A stretch of DNA of 64,000 bases from contig JBGUEO010000028.1 of assembly GCA_041821315.1 (NCBI GenBank), positions 1-64,000 on the forward strand, read 5' to 3'. The notes under the pieces were generated by a model. That model made no database searches, had not been told where the DNA came from, and saw only the letters and a program-made list of their open reading frames with translations. Shown here in pieces: positions 45,542 through 54,406 of the stretch; position 1 is the first letter of the stretch, and every line of letters starts with the position of its first letter. Source of the stretch: DIGJ01 sp041821315 (GTDB lineage: Bacteria > Bacillota > Clostridia > Lachnospirales > Lachnospiraceae). The position numbers and the translations under genes were made by a program.

Positions 45542-47758
45542 ATGAAAAAGGGAAGTATAGCAATCGTAATATTTGTGCTCTTGGCAGGAATATTATCTGG
45601 ATGCAATGGAACCAAAAATAATGATGAGGTGAATAAGGGACGTTACATAGAGGAAGAAATTAATCTTCCAGAAGGCGAACAGATAATTGGGCTCATACAA
45701 AATAAGAAGAATCAAATAGAATTGTTTGCGATTGCTTACAAGAATGAATCTACAAATTATAAAAAGTATATACTACAAGCAGATGGAACATGGAAATCAC
45801 AAAATGAGAAATGGCTGGATGCAGTGAATGAAAGATATTTAAGCAAAACAAAATATGACGGAGTTGCAGAAAAAATTATATTAGGGGAAGATGGGGCTTA
45901 CTATGCACTTGTAAAGGGATATCAAGAGAGTGAAAGTAAAAATTTTATATTTCGGTCGACGGATGGCGCAGAGGACTGTACAGAAATAGAAATTCCTTAT
46001 TTAGAAGGGGTGGCGAGTGATGACTCGGGTTATAAGATACATCAATGGATATCCGATTTTAGTGTTTTGAGCAACGGAACATTGGTATTAAATGACGGGT
46101 ATGAAAATTGCTTGTTGCTGTTTTCTCCAAAAGGGGAAGAGCTTGGTAAGCTTACGATAGAAGGACAAAATAGTTCGATGCAAGCGGGCAATAATATTTA
46201 TGTGGATGAAAATAACATTATAGGAATAAAGGCGGATAGTCCAGAAATTCTTGTAGTAGATGGGGAAAGTCAGAAAGAAATCAAAAGTTTAGAACTCAAT
46301 CAAGTAGAGAAGGGGGCATGTGTTTCTAAACTTTCAGAGGGTACGTTAGTATTGGCAGACAAAAAGGGAATTCATCGGATGAATGAGGGAGGTACGTTGT
46401 GGCAAACGGTTGTCGACGGGGATCTCAATTCAATGAGTATGCCAAACATGTATATAAAGTCCTTTCTTGTAGAAGAAGGTGATCCGGAAGTGTATTACAT
46501 TTTATATCAAACCAGTGATAGTGATGGGGGATATTCTTTGATTCACTATACCTATGATGATACGATTGTCTCTGTGCCAGAAGAAGAAGTAAGCGTTTAT
46601 TCATTACAGGAAAATGCAACGCTACGTCAGGCAATTTCACTGTTTCAAAGAAAATATCCGGACGTTAAGGTGAACTACGTTGTCGCAATGAACGAAGAAG
46701 AAACAAATTCAAAAGAATGCATTAAGGCCTTGAATACAGAATTGATTGCAGGAAATGGTGCGGACGTACTAGTCTTGGATGGCTTGCCGGTAGAATCATA
46801 TATCAAACAAGGAGTACTAGAGAATATAAGTAGTGTATGTGAATCGGCAGATGTGTTACCCAATATTCTTAAGGGATATTATGATGATAAAAATGTGTAT
46901 GAAATCCCCACAAAATTAGTTGTTCCATTAATAACGGGCGAAAAAGAAGCAGTAGAAAGTGCGAAAAGTTTACATAGCATAGTAGAATATGAAAGGGCAC
47001 ATGATGAAAAGCTATTTGTAAAAGGTGCTTCCTATGAGGAGGTGGCTAAGGTCTTTTTGAGAATGCAATTTTCTTCTTTTCTAACTGCGCAAAATACGCT
47101 AGATGTGGAGAACTTTACCGAGTATCTGGAAGACTTATCTTATCTTAGGAAAAGTGGGGCACTTTTATTGAAGGAGCAAGGAGGGTATGCCTTTGATTCC
47201 AATGCATATGAATTAAAAATAAAAAAAACAAATGCAACTTGGGGAGATATTTATAGTATGGATACACTTTTTATTAGCGAGGCACTTTTTAAAGAAGGTG
47301 GCTACACCATTGGAGCAATTCAAAATAGTTTTTATGGGATAGGATGCATGGGTATAAACCATGCAACGAAAAATAAAAAGAGAGCAGAAGATTTTTTGAG
47401 CTTTATCCTAAGTGATGAGGTACAAAAAACGGATGTGGGGGATGGGTTACCCGTTTCTAAGAAATCTTGGGATACTTTACTTCAAAAAGAGAAGAAAGAT
47501 ATGTCATATGGAATATCATATAAATTAGAGGATGGAAGCTATGGTATGTTGGAAGCGGATTACCCATCCAAAGAAAGCCGAGCGAAATTTGCAGCTATCG
47601 TGGGTACGGTATCTCATGCAACCCAAGATGAGAGCACGGTAATGGATATGATTATGACAGAGCTAGATGGCTTTTTCAATGGAAGTAAAGATATCAAACA
47701 AACAATACCAACTATTGAGTCAAAGGTGAATACTTATTTAGCGGAGCAAAATGACTAG
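45542..47758 (+). CDS. Lipoprotein with family 1 solute-binding-like C-terminal domain
   Basis: A 738-residue lipoprotein. Of two close ATGs the second (45542) has proper spacing from AAAGGAGG. The signal peptide ends in the lipobox LLAGILSGC. Residues about 30-370 are beta-rich and may form a propeller. Residues about 380-730 resemble an extracellular solute-binding protein (AISLFQRKYPDVKVNYVVA, DVLVLDGLP, GYTIGAIQNS). It follows the two-component genes closely. No permease or ATPase is next to it, so a sensory role with the kinase is as likely as transport. Confidence 0.8.
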   Translation: MKKGSIAIVIFVLLAGILSGCNGTKNNDEVNKGRYIEEEINLPEGEQIIGLIQNKKNQIELFAIAYKNESTNYKKYILQADGTWKSQNEKWLDAVNERYLSKTKYDGVAEKIILGEDGAYYALVKGYQESESKNFIFRSTDGAEDCTEIEIPYLEGVASDDSGYKIHQWISDFSVLSNGTLVLNDGYENCLLLFSPKGEELGKLTIEGQNSSMQAGNNIYVDENNIIGIKADSPEILVVDGESQKEIKSLELNQVEKGACVSKLSEGTLVLADKKGIHRMNEGGTLWQTVVDGDLNSMSMPNMYIKSFLVEEGDPEVYYILYQTSDSDGGYSLIHYTYDDTIVSVPEEEVSVYSLQENATLRQAISLFQRKYPDVKVNYVVAMNEEETNSKECIKALNTELIAGNGADVLVLDGLPVESYIKQGVLENISSVCESADVLPNILKGYYDDKNVYEIPTKLVVPLITGEKEAVESAKSLHSIVEYERAHDEKLFVKGASYEEVAKVFLRMQFSSFLTAQNTLDVENFTEYLEDLSYLRKSGALLLKEQGGYAFDSNAYELKIKKTNATWGDIYSMDTLFISEALFKEGGYTIGAIQNSFYGIGCMGINHATKNKKRAEDFLSFILSDEVQKTDVGDGLPVSKKSWDTLLQKEKKDMSYGISYKLEDGSYGMLEADYPSKESRAKFAAIVGTVSHATQDESTVMDMIMTELDGFFNGSKDIKQTIPTIESKVNTYLAEQND

Positions 47759-47848
47759 CCTATTTTTCTACATTTAAGGAAATAACAATGCTAGGAATAA
47801 TAAATTGATAGAAAAGTTTAAAAAAATGTAAAAATTGCTTTAACTAGC

Positions 47849-47877
47849 TTGACACATTTGCATATTCGTAATATAAT
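47849..47877 (+). promoter_or_regulatory. Sigma-A promoter of rplM-rpsI
   Basis: TTGACA (47849-47854), 17-bp spacer and TATAAT (47872-47877), an exact consensus promoter. The leader of about 130 bases before rplM may be an L13-type autoregulatory leader, which I cannot confirm by eye. Confidence 0.88.
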
Positions 47878-48015
47878 TAATAACTGTGACGTGCTGTGCA
47901 CGTATTAATTGAAGCGTGAAAATATTTAAGCCAAAGCCCCGGTAAAAGTATTTTTTAACGAATATAGAAATAATTGAGTTAACGAATAATGGAAAGTTTT
48001 CAAGGAGGTAAACCA

Positions 48016-48456
48016 ATGAAAAGTTTTATGGCTAGTCCATCAACAATTGAAAGAAAATGGTATGTAGTTGATGCCACAGGACATACATTAGGCCGTCTCT
48101 CTTCTGAGATTGCTAAAGTATTAAGAGGAAAAAACAAACCTACTTATACACCACACATCGATACAGGTGATTATGTAGTTGTTATCAATGCAGATAAGAT
48201 TAAAGTAACTGGTAAGAAGATGGATCAAAAAATTTATTATCATCATTCTGAATATGTAGGTGGTATGAAAGAAACTACATTAAAAGAAATGATGAATAAG
48301 AAACCGGAAGATGTTATTACTCTTGCAGTAAAGGGAATGCTTCCAAAAGGACCTTTAGGAAGATCTATGATTAAGAAATTACACGTATACGCTGGACCAG
48401 AGCATGAACAAGCAGCTCAACAACCAGAAGTATTAGAATTTAAATCGAGATATTAA
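48016..48456 (+). CDS. rplM: 50S ribosomal protein L13
   Basis: A 146-residue L13 with the conserved KWYVVDATGHTLGRLSSEIA opening and the MLPKGPLGRSMIKKLHVYAG segment. The ATG at 48016 with AAGGAGG is chosen over an upstream ATG (47989) that lacks a ribosome site and would add nine non-conserved residues. L13 is an early assembly protein of the large subunit. rpsI follows after 26 bp. Confidence 0.97.
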   Translation: MKSFMASPSTIERKWYVVDATGHTLGRLSSEIAKVLRGKNKPTYTPHIDTGDYVVVINADKIKVTGKKMDQKIYYHHSEYVGGMKETTLKEMMNKKPEDVITLAVKGMLPKGPLGRSMIKKLHVYAGPEHEQAAQQPEVLEFKSRY

Positions 48457-48482
48457 TCGAAAGCTGAAAGGAGGAAATAACA

Positions 48483-48875
48483 GTGGCTAACGCAAAGTAT
48501 TATGGAACAGGAAGAAGAAAAAGCAGTATTGCTAGAGTATATTTAATACCAGGTACAGGTAAAGTTATTATTAATAAAAGAGATATGGATGATTATTTTG
48601 GTCTTGAAACCTTAAAATTAATCGTTCGTCAACCACTCGAATTAACAGAAACTTCAGATAAATTTGACGTTTTAGTAAATGTACATGGTGGGGGATTCAC
48701 AGGTCAGGCTGGTGCCATCCGACATGGTATTTCAAGAGCTTTATTACATGTTGACAGTGATTATCGTCCAGCTCTTAAGAAAGCAGGATTCTTAACACGT
48801 GATCCAAGAATGAAAGAAAGAAAGAAATACGGACTTAAAGCAGCACGTCGTGCTCCTCAGTTCTCTAAGAGATAA
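48483..48875 (+). CDS. rpsI: 30S ribosomal protein S9 (integration site of a mobile element)
   Basis: A 130-residue S9 starting at GTG behind AAAGGAGG. YYGTGRRKSSIARVYLIPG and the C-terminal KYGLKAARRAPQFSKR are conserved; the final Lys-Arg contacts P-site tRNA. The last 16-bp stretch of the gene plus stop (48858-48873) is repeated at 58551. A mobile element has therefore inserted at the 3' end, and the reading frame is left intact. Confidence 0.97.
   Translation: MANAKYYGTGRRKSSIARVYLIPGTGKVIINKRDMDDYFGLETLKLIVRQPLELTETSDKFDVLVNVHGGGFTGQAGAIRHGISRALLHVDSDYRPALKKAGFLTRDPRMKERKKYGLKAARRAPQFSKR
48858..48873 (+). other. attL core of the rpsI-specific element
   Basis: CAGTTCTCTAAGAGAT is the end of rpsI and recurs exactly at 58551-58566. 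Neighbouring bases are similar but not identical. Confidence 0.85.
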
Positions 48876-48964
48876 TTTGTGCCGTTTGTGGAATCGTTCA
48901 AAACCGCATATTTACTGGCTTCTTGAAGTTCTGGAATGTCGTGAAAAGGTGTGGATTTGATACG

Positions 48965-48995
48965 GTAACTAACACACAACTAACAAGTAACTAAC
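48965..48995 (+). repeat. Integrase arm-type repeats at the left end
   Basis: GTAACTAAC occurs at 48965-48973 and 48987-48995, with a partial ACAACTAAC between them. A third exact copy lies at the right end (58495-58503). Their location at both ends fits arm-binding sites of a Tn916-like integrase. Confidence 0.6.
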
Positions 48996-49004
48996 AAAAA
49001 TATA

Positions 49005-49046
49005 GGATGTTTTCAATGCCGATCGGTGTTGAGAGCATCCTTTTTT
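49005..49046 (+). terminator. Terminator inside the left end, downstream of rpsI
   Basis: A hairpin of about 18 paired bases, mostly Watson-Crick with some G.T pairs (GGATGTTTTCAATGCCGATC against 49021-49040), followed by six T. The element supplies a terminator to the rplM-rpsI operon. The second element at the same site has an equivalent hairpin at 58753. Confidence 0.75.
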
Positions 49047-49146
49047 GATATCGTTTTTTAGGCAAACTTCTAGGAATATTTATATTCTTCATTTTGAGCT
49101 CCTTGATTTTTCAAGTTCCTGATGATGTGGAACTTGTATTGTGAGA

Positions 49147-50202
49147 TTAAATTTGGTTGATTGCTTTTACCAGTTCCTGTACATCAAAGTGAGTATACAC
49201 CTTTTCAGTTAGAGACATGGCTCCCGAATGTCCAGCAATCTTTTTAATAATGGTCTGATCAACGCCTGCTTCTGCAAGTAAGGAAATACAAGTGTGTCTG
49301 CAACAGTGCGGAGTCTTTTGAATGTTTAAGTTCTGCATGAGTGGAGTGAAATAGCTGTCATAATAGTTTCTGTAGAGGAAATGCTTGTTATCCTCAGTAT
49401 GAAGTAGATACTCGCACTCTGGAGCAGAATCAAACCATGACTGATAAAAGGGAAGTATCTTGTCGGCGATTGGTACTTTACGTATTCCATTCTCGGTCTT
49501 GCTACTGATTACATCAAAATACTGTTCGTTAAGATGGACATTTTCTTTCTTTAAATCCAAAAGTTCAGAAACACGTAATCCATTGTAAATTAGCATTAAT
49601 ACAATCTGATAATACTTATCCTCTTTCTGTTCCCAGATTCGATCGATTTCTTTCTTATCAAATTTATTGCGGTCATATTTGTTGGGGTTACGATCCTTGT
49701 ACCTTACGATATCTACAAATTCAGAGTAGTTTTTGTTACAAATATCATTCTTGATCGCAAAGTCATATAACTGGTTGAACAATACCTTTAACTTTCTTAG
49801 TGATGGGTAATTCTTGCCACAAGTATCAACAACATGCTGCAAATCAATGAGTTTCAAATCTTTAAAGATTTTGTCGTTCAAGCCAGTACACAGACCAAAA
49901 GCAGCAACATATCCACTTACATTCGACTTTGATATAGTCGGATATTTTTCCGATGACCACTTTTCATAAACTTCTGCAAAAGTTACTTTTGATGCTTCTA
50001 GGTCATAAGGATTGTTATTATAGTCTGCTAGTATTTGCAAGCCTTCCGCACGGGTAGCGGCATAGCCAATGGTAATATAATCTTGTACCTGCTTGTCTTT
50101 CTCTTTGTCGTAATGCCATCCCACAGTCTTTTTGACGATATAGGGCTTTCGTCTTTTTCCGGACAGTTTATATACTGTACCGAATCCATTAGGTAGTTTC
50201 AA
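49147..50202 (-). CDS. int: Tyrosine recombinase/integrase
   Basis: A 351-residue integrase starting at TTG; an ATG nearby is in another frame and a stop lies just upstream. An arm-binding-like N-terminal domain and a SAM-like core-binding domain precede the catalytic domain. That domain shows the first Arg in YNGLRVSELL, HCCRHTC with His and Arg, GHSG, and the Tyr in EKVYTHFD. It should cut and join at the 16-bp rpsI core. It lies at the left end, transcribed toward rpsI, a typical arrangement. A truncated paralog lies beyond the right end. Confidence 0.93.
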   Translation of the reverse strand: MKLPNGFGTVYKLSGKRRKPYIVKKTVGWHYDKEKDKQVQDYITIGYAATRAEGLQILADYNNNPYDLEASKVTFAEVYEKWSSEKYPTISKSNVSGYVAAFGLCTGLNDKIFKDLKLIDLQHVVDTCGKNYPSLRKLKVLFNQLYDFAIKNDICNKNYSEFVDIVRYKDRNPNKYDRNKFDKKEIDRIWEQKEDKYYQIVLMLIYNGLRVSELLDLKKENVHLNEQYFDVISSKTENGIRKVPIADKILPFYQSWFDSAPECEYLLHTEDNKHFLYRNYYDSYFTPLMQNLNIQKTPHCCRHTCISLLAEAGVDQTIIKKIAGHSGAMSLTEKVYTHFDVQELVKAINQI

Positions 50203-50277
50203 TAAACATCATTCCTTTCGTATATTTATTTGTAAAATCTGCAACGCAGAATATTACCGTAGTAAAAATGGATATCG

Positions 50278-50709
50278 TTAATCATGAATGACCTTGGTAA
50301 CACTTGGTCTGATTGTCTTCCAAATATCATAATTGTCATTTGTCTGACTACCTGATTCCAATAATTCTTTCATAGCCTGCCAGTCTTTTAGGAACTGGAT
50401 AAGGCTCTTATCTTCAAAGAAAATACCCGGTTCTCCGTTTAGGTCTCTTAATTTCACATCAAACACTTCATCAATAGCAAATAGTAAAGGCAATACATCC
50501 CCGTCTGCTTGAATATCAAATTCAGCAAGTGAATTAACATTCACATTAAGTGCATCTGCAATCTTTCGTAACTGGTCTGGTTTGGGGATGTTTTTACCTA
50601 ATTCATATTTGCGGATAGCAACTTCATGAATCCCTGCTTTATCTCCCAACTCTTTTTGTGTTAATCCACGAAATGTACGGATTAACTTAATCTTTTTACC
50701 TGTAGTCAT
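50278..50709 (-). CDS. XRE-family transcriptional regulator
   Basis: A 143-residue protein with an N-terminal Cro/CI-type HTH (IRTFRGLTQKELGDKAGIHE, IRKYELGKNIPKPDQL) and an acidic C-terminal half. GGAGGTCAATC precedes the ATG. It diverges from the excisionase-like gene and probably represses it. A small palindrome directly upstream of its ribosome site is a candidate operator. Confidence 0.85.
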   Translation of the reverse strand: MTTGKKIKLIRTFRGLTQKELGDKAGIHEVAIRKYELGKNIPKPDQLRKIADALNVNVNSLAEFDIQADGDVLPLLFAIDEVFDVKLRDLNGEPGIFFEDKSLIQFLKDWQAMKELLESGSQTNDNYDIWKTIRPSVTKVIHD

Positions 50710-50724
50710 GATTGACCTCCATTC

Positions 50725-50738
50725 TGCCTAAATAGGCA
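50725..50738. promoter_or_regulatory. Candidate operator of the XRE regulator
   Basis: TGCCTAAATAGGCA has perfect 6-bp arms and lies 16 bases upstream of the XRE start codon in the divergent promoter region. Binding by the XRE protein is inferred from position only. Confidence 0.45.
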
Positions 50739-50832
50739 TTTTCACAATGATTGATACATATGTTCGAACCTTGCTACTATAGTAAGAATATAACATACCA
50801 AAATAAGAAAGTAAACATTAAATTTATAACTA

Positions 50833-50861
50833 TTGACAGAGCAATAAAAGGTCTGTATAAT
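50833..50861 (+). promoter_or_regulatory. Sigma-A promoter of the excisionase-like gene and element genes
   Basis: TTGACA (50833-50838), 17-bp spacer, TATAAT (50856-50861). It is 55 bases before the ATG at 50917 and has full consensus, so it probably needs repression by the XRE protein. Confidence 0.85.
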
Positions 50862-50916
50862 ACACGATACAAACAGAGCAAGAAATGCTCTAATTGAATT
50901 ATAGGAGGTGATATCT

Positions 50917-51159
50917 ATGGCGGAAAAGATTTATCAAGTTGAACTTCCGCCATTTACCGGAAGGAATGTTCCAATCGCAGAGATTGCGAAAGCGATTGGG
51001 AAAGATCCACAGTATATCAGGGTAGGTTTGCAGCAGGGAATTCTGAATTTTGGATATGTACTAAAATTAGAAGATTCCAAAGAATTTAACTACTACTGCC
51101 CAGATCGAAAGGTTTGGGAAGAGACAGGATACTTCAGACCGGTAGAAATGGCAGTATAA
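50917..51159 (+). CDS. Small excisionase-like DNA-binding protein
   Basis: An 80-residue protein behind AGGAGGTGAT. The sequence around VPIAEIAKAIGKDPQYIRVGL reads like a winged-helix of the excisionase/MerR type. It is the first rightward gene after the XRE regulator, the usual spot for a recombination directionality factor. Small size and position support that role. I do not recognise a specific family. Confidence 0.65.
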   Translation: MAEKIYQVELPPFTGRNVPIAEIAKAIGKDPQYIRVGLQQGILNFGYVLKLEDSKEFNYYCPDRKVWEETGYFRPVEMAV

Positions 51160-51203
51160 CAACAGATGAAAGAAAGGAGGAGGTTGTCATAAGGGAGATA
51201 AAT

Positions 51204-51313
51204 CAAAAAAAGTCCTAACCGTGGAGGGTCAGGACTAAAAGATAATTGTAGCAGAGCTAACGATTATCTTATCTCACAAGTATGATTATATCATTAGCTT
51301 CTGCTACTGACAA
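51204..51313 (-). ncRNA. Candidate antisense RNA with its own promoter and terminator
   Basis: On the minus strand there is TTGTCA (51313-51308), a 17-bp spacer and TATAAT (51290-51285). The predicted transcript runs from about 51278 to a terminator: a stem AGTCCTGACC/GGTTAGGACT (51236-51211) followed by T residues ending near 51205. The RNA would be about 75 bases and fully complementary to the leader of the RepA-like ATPase gene at 51350. That is the layout of counter-transcribed RNAs that limit plasmid replication. The inverted repeat 51248-51264 / 51290-51307 adds structure in both transcripts. No expression evidence is available. Confidence 0.62.
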
Positions 51314-51349
51314 ACAGAACATTTGGACAGATAACAGGAGGATGTAACG

Positions 51350-52351
51350 ATGAATGAAACAAAGACAGAATTAAAATTAATCCATATGGAAGATGTAATA
51401 TCCAAAGAAGTCAGCTGGCTATGGTATCCATATATTCCATTTGGAAAGATTACCATAATTGAAGGAGATCCGGGGGAGGGAAAGACAACCTTAATACTTA
51501 AGATAGCAGCACTACTAAGTAAGGGGTTACCACTTCCCTGTACGGATGATATTCCATATGAACCAATGTCGGTAATCTATCAGACAGCAGAGGACGGACT
51601 AGAAGATACAATAAAGCCTAGACTGGAACAAGCTGGAGCGGACTGTTCCAAAATACGGGTCATTGATGAATCAGAAAAGGAACTGACCATGAGTGATGAA
51701 CGATTGGAGCAGGCAATCATTGAGACAAAGGCGAAGCTAATTATCCTAGACCCAATACAGGCTTATATCGGAGCAACGGTGGATATGCACAGAGCAAACG
51801 AAATCCATCCAGTACTAAAACGACTAGGAGTAATTGCTGACAAGTATCAATGTGCCATTATTCTTATTGGTCACATGAATAAGGCTTCTGGTACAAAATC
51901 AACGTATCGAGGACTTGGCTCCATTGATATTCAGGCAACTGCTAGAAGTGTTCTTCTGGTAGCAAGGCTTAGAGATAAACCAAACATTAGAATTATGGCA
52001 CAAGATAAATCAAGTCTGGCACCAGCAGGAGATTCCATAGGATTTGAACTAACGGAAGGTAATGGATTTGAGTGTATTGGAGCCTATGACATAACCGTAG
52101 ATGAATTATTAAGTGGACAGGAGGGCAGAGGGAAAAAGAAGTTCGATATAGCGATTTCTTTTATTACAGAGTATTTCAAGACAGTATCCGAAGTTTCTTC
52201 TAGTCAGATTGAAGAAGATGCAGCCATGCAGGGAATTAAACGTAATACCTTACTAGCGGCAAAGAAGAAACTGGGAATTGTAGCAGATAAGAGAAAGCAG
52301 TCGGAGGGTAAACAATATTGGATATGGAGTATGCCGGAGAAAAGTGTTTAA
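51350..52351 (+). CDS. RepA-like AAA ATPase (RecA/DnaB-type)
   Basis: A 333-residue protein. Walker A is EGDPGEGKTT, Walker B LIILDPIQAYIG, and the later segment IILIGHMNKASG is typical of the AAA_25/RepA helicase group found on plasmids and integrative elements. The C-terminal 80 residues look like a winged-helix (SSQIEEDAAMQGIKRNTLLA). ACAGGAGG precedes the ATG. It may open DNA for element replication or plasmid-like maintenance after excision. A candidate antisense RNA overlaps its leader. Confidence 0.82.
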   Translation: MNETKTELKLIHMEDVISKEVSWLWYPYIPFGKITIIEGDPGEGKTTLILKIAALLSKGLPLPCTDDIPYEPMSVIYQTAEDGLEDTIKPRLEQAGADCSKIRVIDESEKELTMSDERLEQAIIETKAKLIILDPIQAYIGATVDMHRANEIHPVLKRLGVIADKYQCAIILIGHMNKASGTKSTYRGLGSIDIQATARSVLLVARLRDKPNIRIMAQDKSSLAPAGDSIGFELTEGNGFECIGAYDITVDELLSGQEGRGKKKFDIAISFITEYFKTVSEVSSSQIEEDAAMQGIKRNTLLAAKKKLGIVADKRKQSEGKQYWIWSMPEKSV

Positions 52352-52435
52352 CAGTCTATCTTCTAGGAAAAGCAGATTCTAAATTCTTGAAAAGAGTTTA
52401 GAATTTGTAATTCTAAAGAAACAGACTGTTAAACT
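52347..52435. repeat. Long inverted repeat after the RepA-like gene
   Basis: GTTTAACAGTCT at 52347-52358 matches the complement of AGACTGTTAAAC at 52424-52435. An inner AT-rich stem (ATTCTAAATTCTTG.. with ..AGTTTAGAAT) lies between them. It overlaps the stop codon and may be a terminator or a replication site. Confidence 0.55.
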
Positions 52436-52465
52436 CTTGCGGGTAGCAATATAACCCTCGGAGAG

Positions 52466-52534
52466 CCCCCGCCGTTTTGCTTTGCCAAAACTGCTAGGGG
52501 GTTATCATCATCGGCAAAGCTAAGATGATAATAA
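52466..52534 (+). other. Candidate origin of transfer (oriT)
   Basis: Two adjacent inverted repeats precede the relaxase gene. One is GCCCCCGCCGTTTTG / CAAAACTGCTAGGGGG around a 6-base loop (52466-52501). The other is TTATCATCATC / AGATGATAATAA around GGCAAAGCTA. GC-rich repeats with a nearby nic region directly upstream of a MobV gene fit an oriT. The nic site itself cannot be placed. Confidence 0.55.
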
Positions 52535-52576
52535 GCACTTCTCCGAAGGAACAACAGATAAAGGAGGAGAAAATCT

Positions 52577-53938
52577 ATGGGTAGCGTTTCCTATTCAGCA
52601 CATATCAGCAATGGTAAAAGTGCAATAACAAGTAAGAGCAAATTACAAGGAGTGGCAAAGCATAATCTTCGTAAATACAAATCCGATGGTTACAGTTCTG
52701 AAAATATTATACTACTAGAAGGAACCGATAATCTATATCAGGATGTAAGAAATATTTACCAACAAGAATTTGACGAAGCCGTCCGAGAATACAACGAGAA
52801 GCAAAAGCGACCGGAACGAAGAATTGATGATTATTTTGAACATGTTGCAAAACTGGATCAGGATATGGCGGTGGAAATTATCTTCCAATGTGGGGATAAG
52901 CAATTTTGGGAAGAGCATGAAGATAGTAAAGAAAGGATGTACAATGTTTACCAATATGTACTTTCTAAATTACAAGAGTACCTGCCAGATTTCAAGGTTG
53001 CCAATGCCGTAATTCACTTTGATGAAGCTAGTCCTCATATGCATGTGGTAGGAGTTCCAGTATGGAGCGGTACGAAAAAAGGGTTGTCAAAGAAGGTTTC
53101 AAAACGAAATGTATTTACACCAGCAACCTTGTCGGTTGTTCTACAAGACAAGCTTCGAGAAGAAGCAAGATCCTGCTTTCGATTTAATATTCATGAAATG
53201 ATTGGGGATAAGAAAAAGGGAAGGAATCATGATTTATCGGTAGCAGAGTACAAAGTACAGCAAGAGCTTAAGAACCTTCACAAAGTGGAAGCGAAAAAAC
53301 AAGTACTGGACATATCTGTAGATTCAGCTAGACAGAAATTAACCAATTTGAAACTTCAGTATGATGAAATGGATGAAGATATCCAATCAGAACTGACGGA
53401 TAAGAAGAAATTGGTTGAGTCTTTGGATACTCAACTGGAAAAAAAGAAGCTAGTGCTGGAAATTGCCGATGAAGAACTAAAACAAAAAAGTTCTTTTCTG
53501 GAATTACTAGATGTTGTGAAACAAATGATTCAGTCGTATTTACCTCTACAACCCGACATTGAGGAATTTGCAAATACAGTAGAAAGGGGTGAAAGCATTA
53601 CAGCTGGAAATTCCTTTCGAAGTTTCCTATCGACATTGGGACAGTTGTTATTATCTTTTAAGGAAATGGTTCAGGAAGGATTCTGTTGGTTTCCACGACT
53701 GATGAGATGGAATACAAGTAAGGGAGAAGTGGCGCCAGTATTTCGGGATGATCCGGGCGGATATAATTACAAGTTGGAAGCATTTCGGAATGTAGAGACA
53801 AAGGCGATCTACAGGGTTGAAAATCTGAAAGGGGAAATATGTTCAGATAATCGTATGGGGACATTGGAGCAGATACAGGGGAGCGTGGGGGTTCTAGAGA
53901 AACAACTTATGAAGATTGATAAGGATTTACGAAGATAA
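52577..53938 (+). CDS. mobV: MobV-family relaxase (plasmid recombination/mobilization protein)
   Basis: A 453-residue protein with AAAGGAGGAG before the ATG. The N-terminal domain has the MobV signatures: motif I around HNLRKYKSDGYS, and the metal-binding motif HFDEASPHMHVVGVPV near residue 150. A long coiled coil follows (about 210-315). Such enzymes nick one strand at oriT and lead it into a recipient through a helper's conjugation channel. No coupling protein or type IV secretion genes are present, so the element is mobilizable only. Confidence 0.92.
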   Translation: MGSVSYSAHISNGKSAITSKSKLQGVAKHNLRKYKSDGYSSENIILLEGTDNLYQDVRNIYQQEFDEAVREYNEKQKRPERRIDDYFEHVAKLDQDMAVEIIFQCGDKQFWEEHEDSKERMYNVYQYVLSKLQEYLPDFKVANAVIHFDEASPHMHVVGVPVWSGTKKGLSKKVSKRNVFTPATLSVVLQDKLREEARSCFRFNIHEMIGDKKKGRNHDLSVAEYKVQQELKNLHKVEAKKQVLDISVDSARQKLTNLKLQYDEMDEDIQSELTDKKKLVESLDTQLEKKKLVLEIADEELKQKSSFLELLDVVKQMIQSYLPLQPDIEEFANTVERGESITAGNSFRSFLSTLGQLLLSFKEMVQEGFCWFPRLMRWNTSKGEVAPVFRDDPGGYNYKLEAFRNVETKAIYRVENLKGEICSDNRMGTLEQIQGSVGVLEKQLMKIDKDLRR

Positions 53939-54047
53939 AAAGTATAGCTTCGGATTGTAATATCTGGGGCTATTTTTGACATTAAAAGATGGGAATATGT
54001 ATACATTTTTTGCGATAAATAGATTAACAAATAATATTATCTGCCTA

Positions 54048-54075
54048 TTGACAATATAAAATGATTTGATATAAT
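54048..54075 (+). promoter_or_regulatory. Sigma-A promoter of the T-box/thrS unit
   Basis: TTGACA (54048-54053), 16-bp spacer and TATAAT (54070-54075), about 23 bases before the T-box leader begins. Confidence 0.82.
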
Positions 54076-54097
54076 CAACTGTAATAACATAAGAAAA

Positions 54098-54355
54098 GCA
54101 AAGACGGAAAAAGTAATTTATTGGAAACATTCAGAGAGAAAAACATTAGGTGAAAGTTTTTCATGTAGGAAAATAAATGAAAACCATTCCAGAGCTGTAA
54201 TACTGAATTAAGTAAGTGTTACCGTATGACTGCGTTAAAGTATAGGATTTGTTAGAATCTGAAGTGAAAAGTTAAGGTGGAACCGTGCATTAGAATTTAT
54301 GCACCCTTAAGTTAATGGTAATATGCCGTTGATTTTTGGGTGCTTTTCTTATGTT
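54098..54355 (+). promoter_or_regulatory. T-box riboswitch, threonine type
   Basis: The leader has a stem I with the AG-rich AGAGAG segment and a GGTGAAAG distal loop. A specifier triplet ACC (threonine) lies at 54183-54185, before CATTCCAGAGCTG-like closing sequence. The T-box itself, AAGGTGGAACCGTGC, is at 54274-54288; its TGGA pairs with a tRNA ending UCCA. A terminator with stem GCACCC/GGGTGC and a T-run ends near 54350. Uncharged tRNA-Thr should prevent termination and switch on the synthetase gene. The specifier assignment is by eye. Confidence 0.85.
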
Positions 54356-54406
54356 GAAATTTATTAAAATGTCGTAGAGGCATATTTTGAAAGGAGAACA
54401 TAAGGA

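Noticed and set aside
50753..50766. LexA box between the XRE and excisionase-like genes (GATACATATGTTCG)
   Set aside because: One half-site (ATAC) differs from GAAC at two positions, so it is too weak to call.
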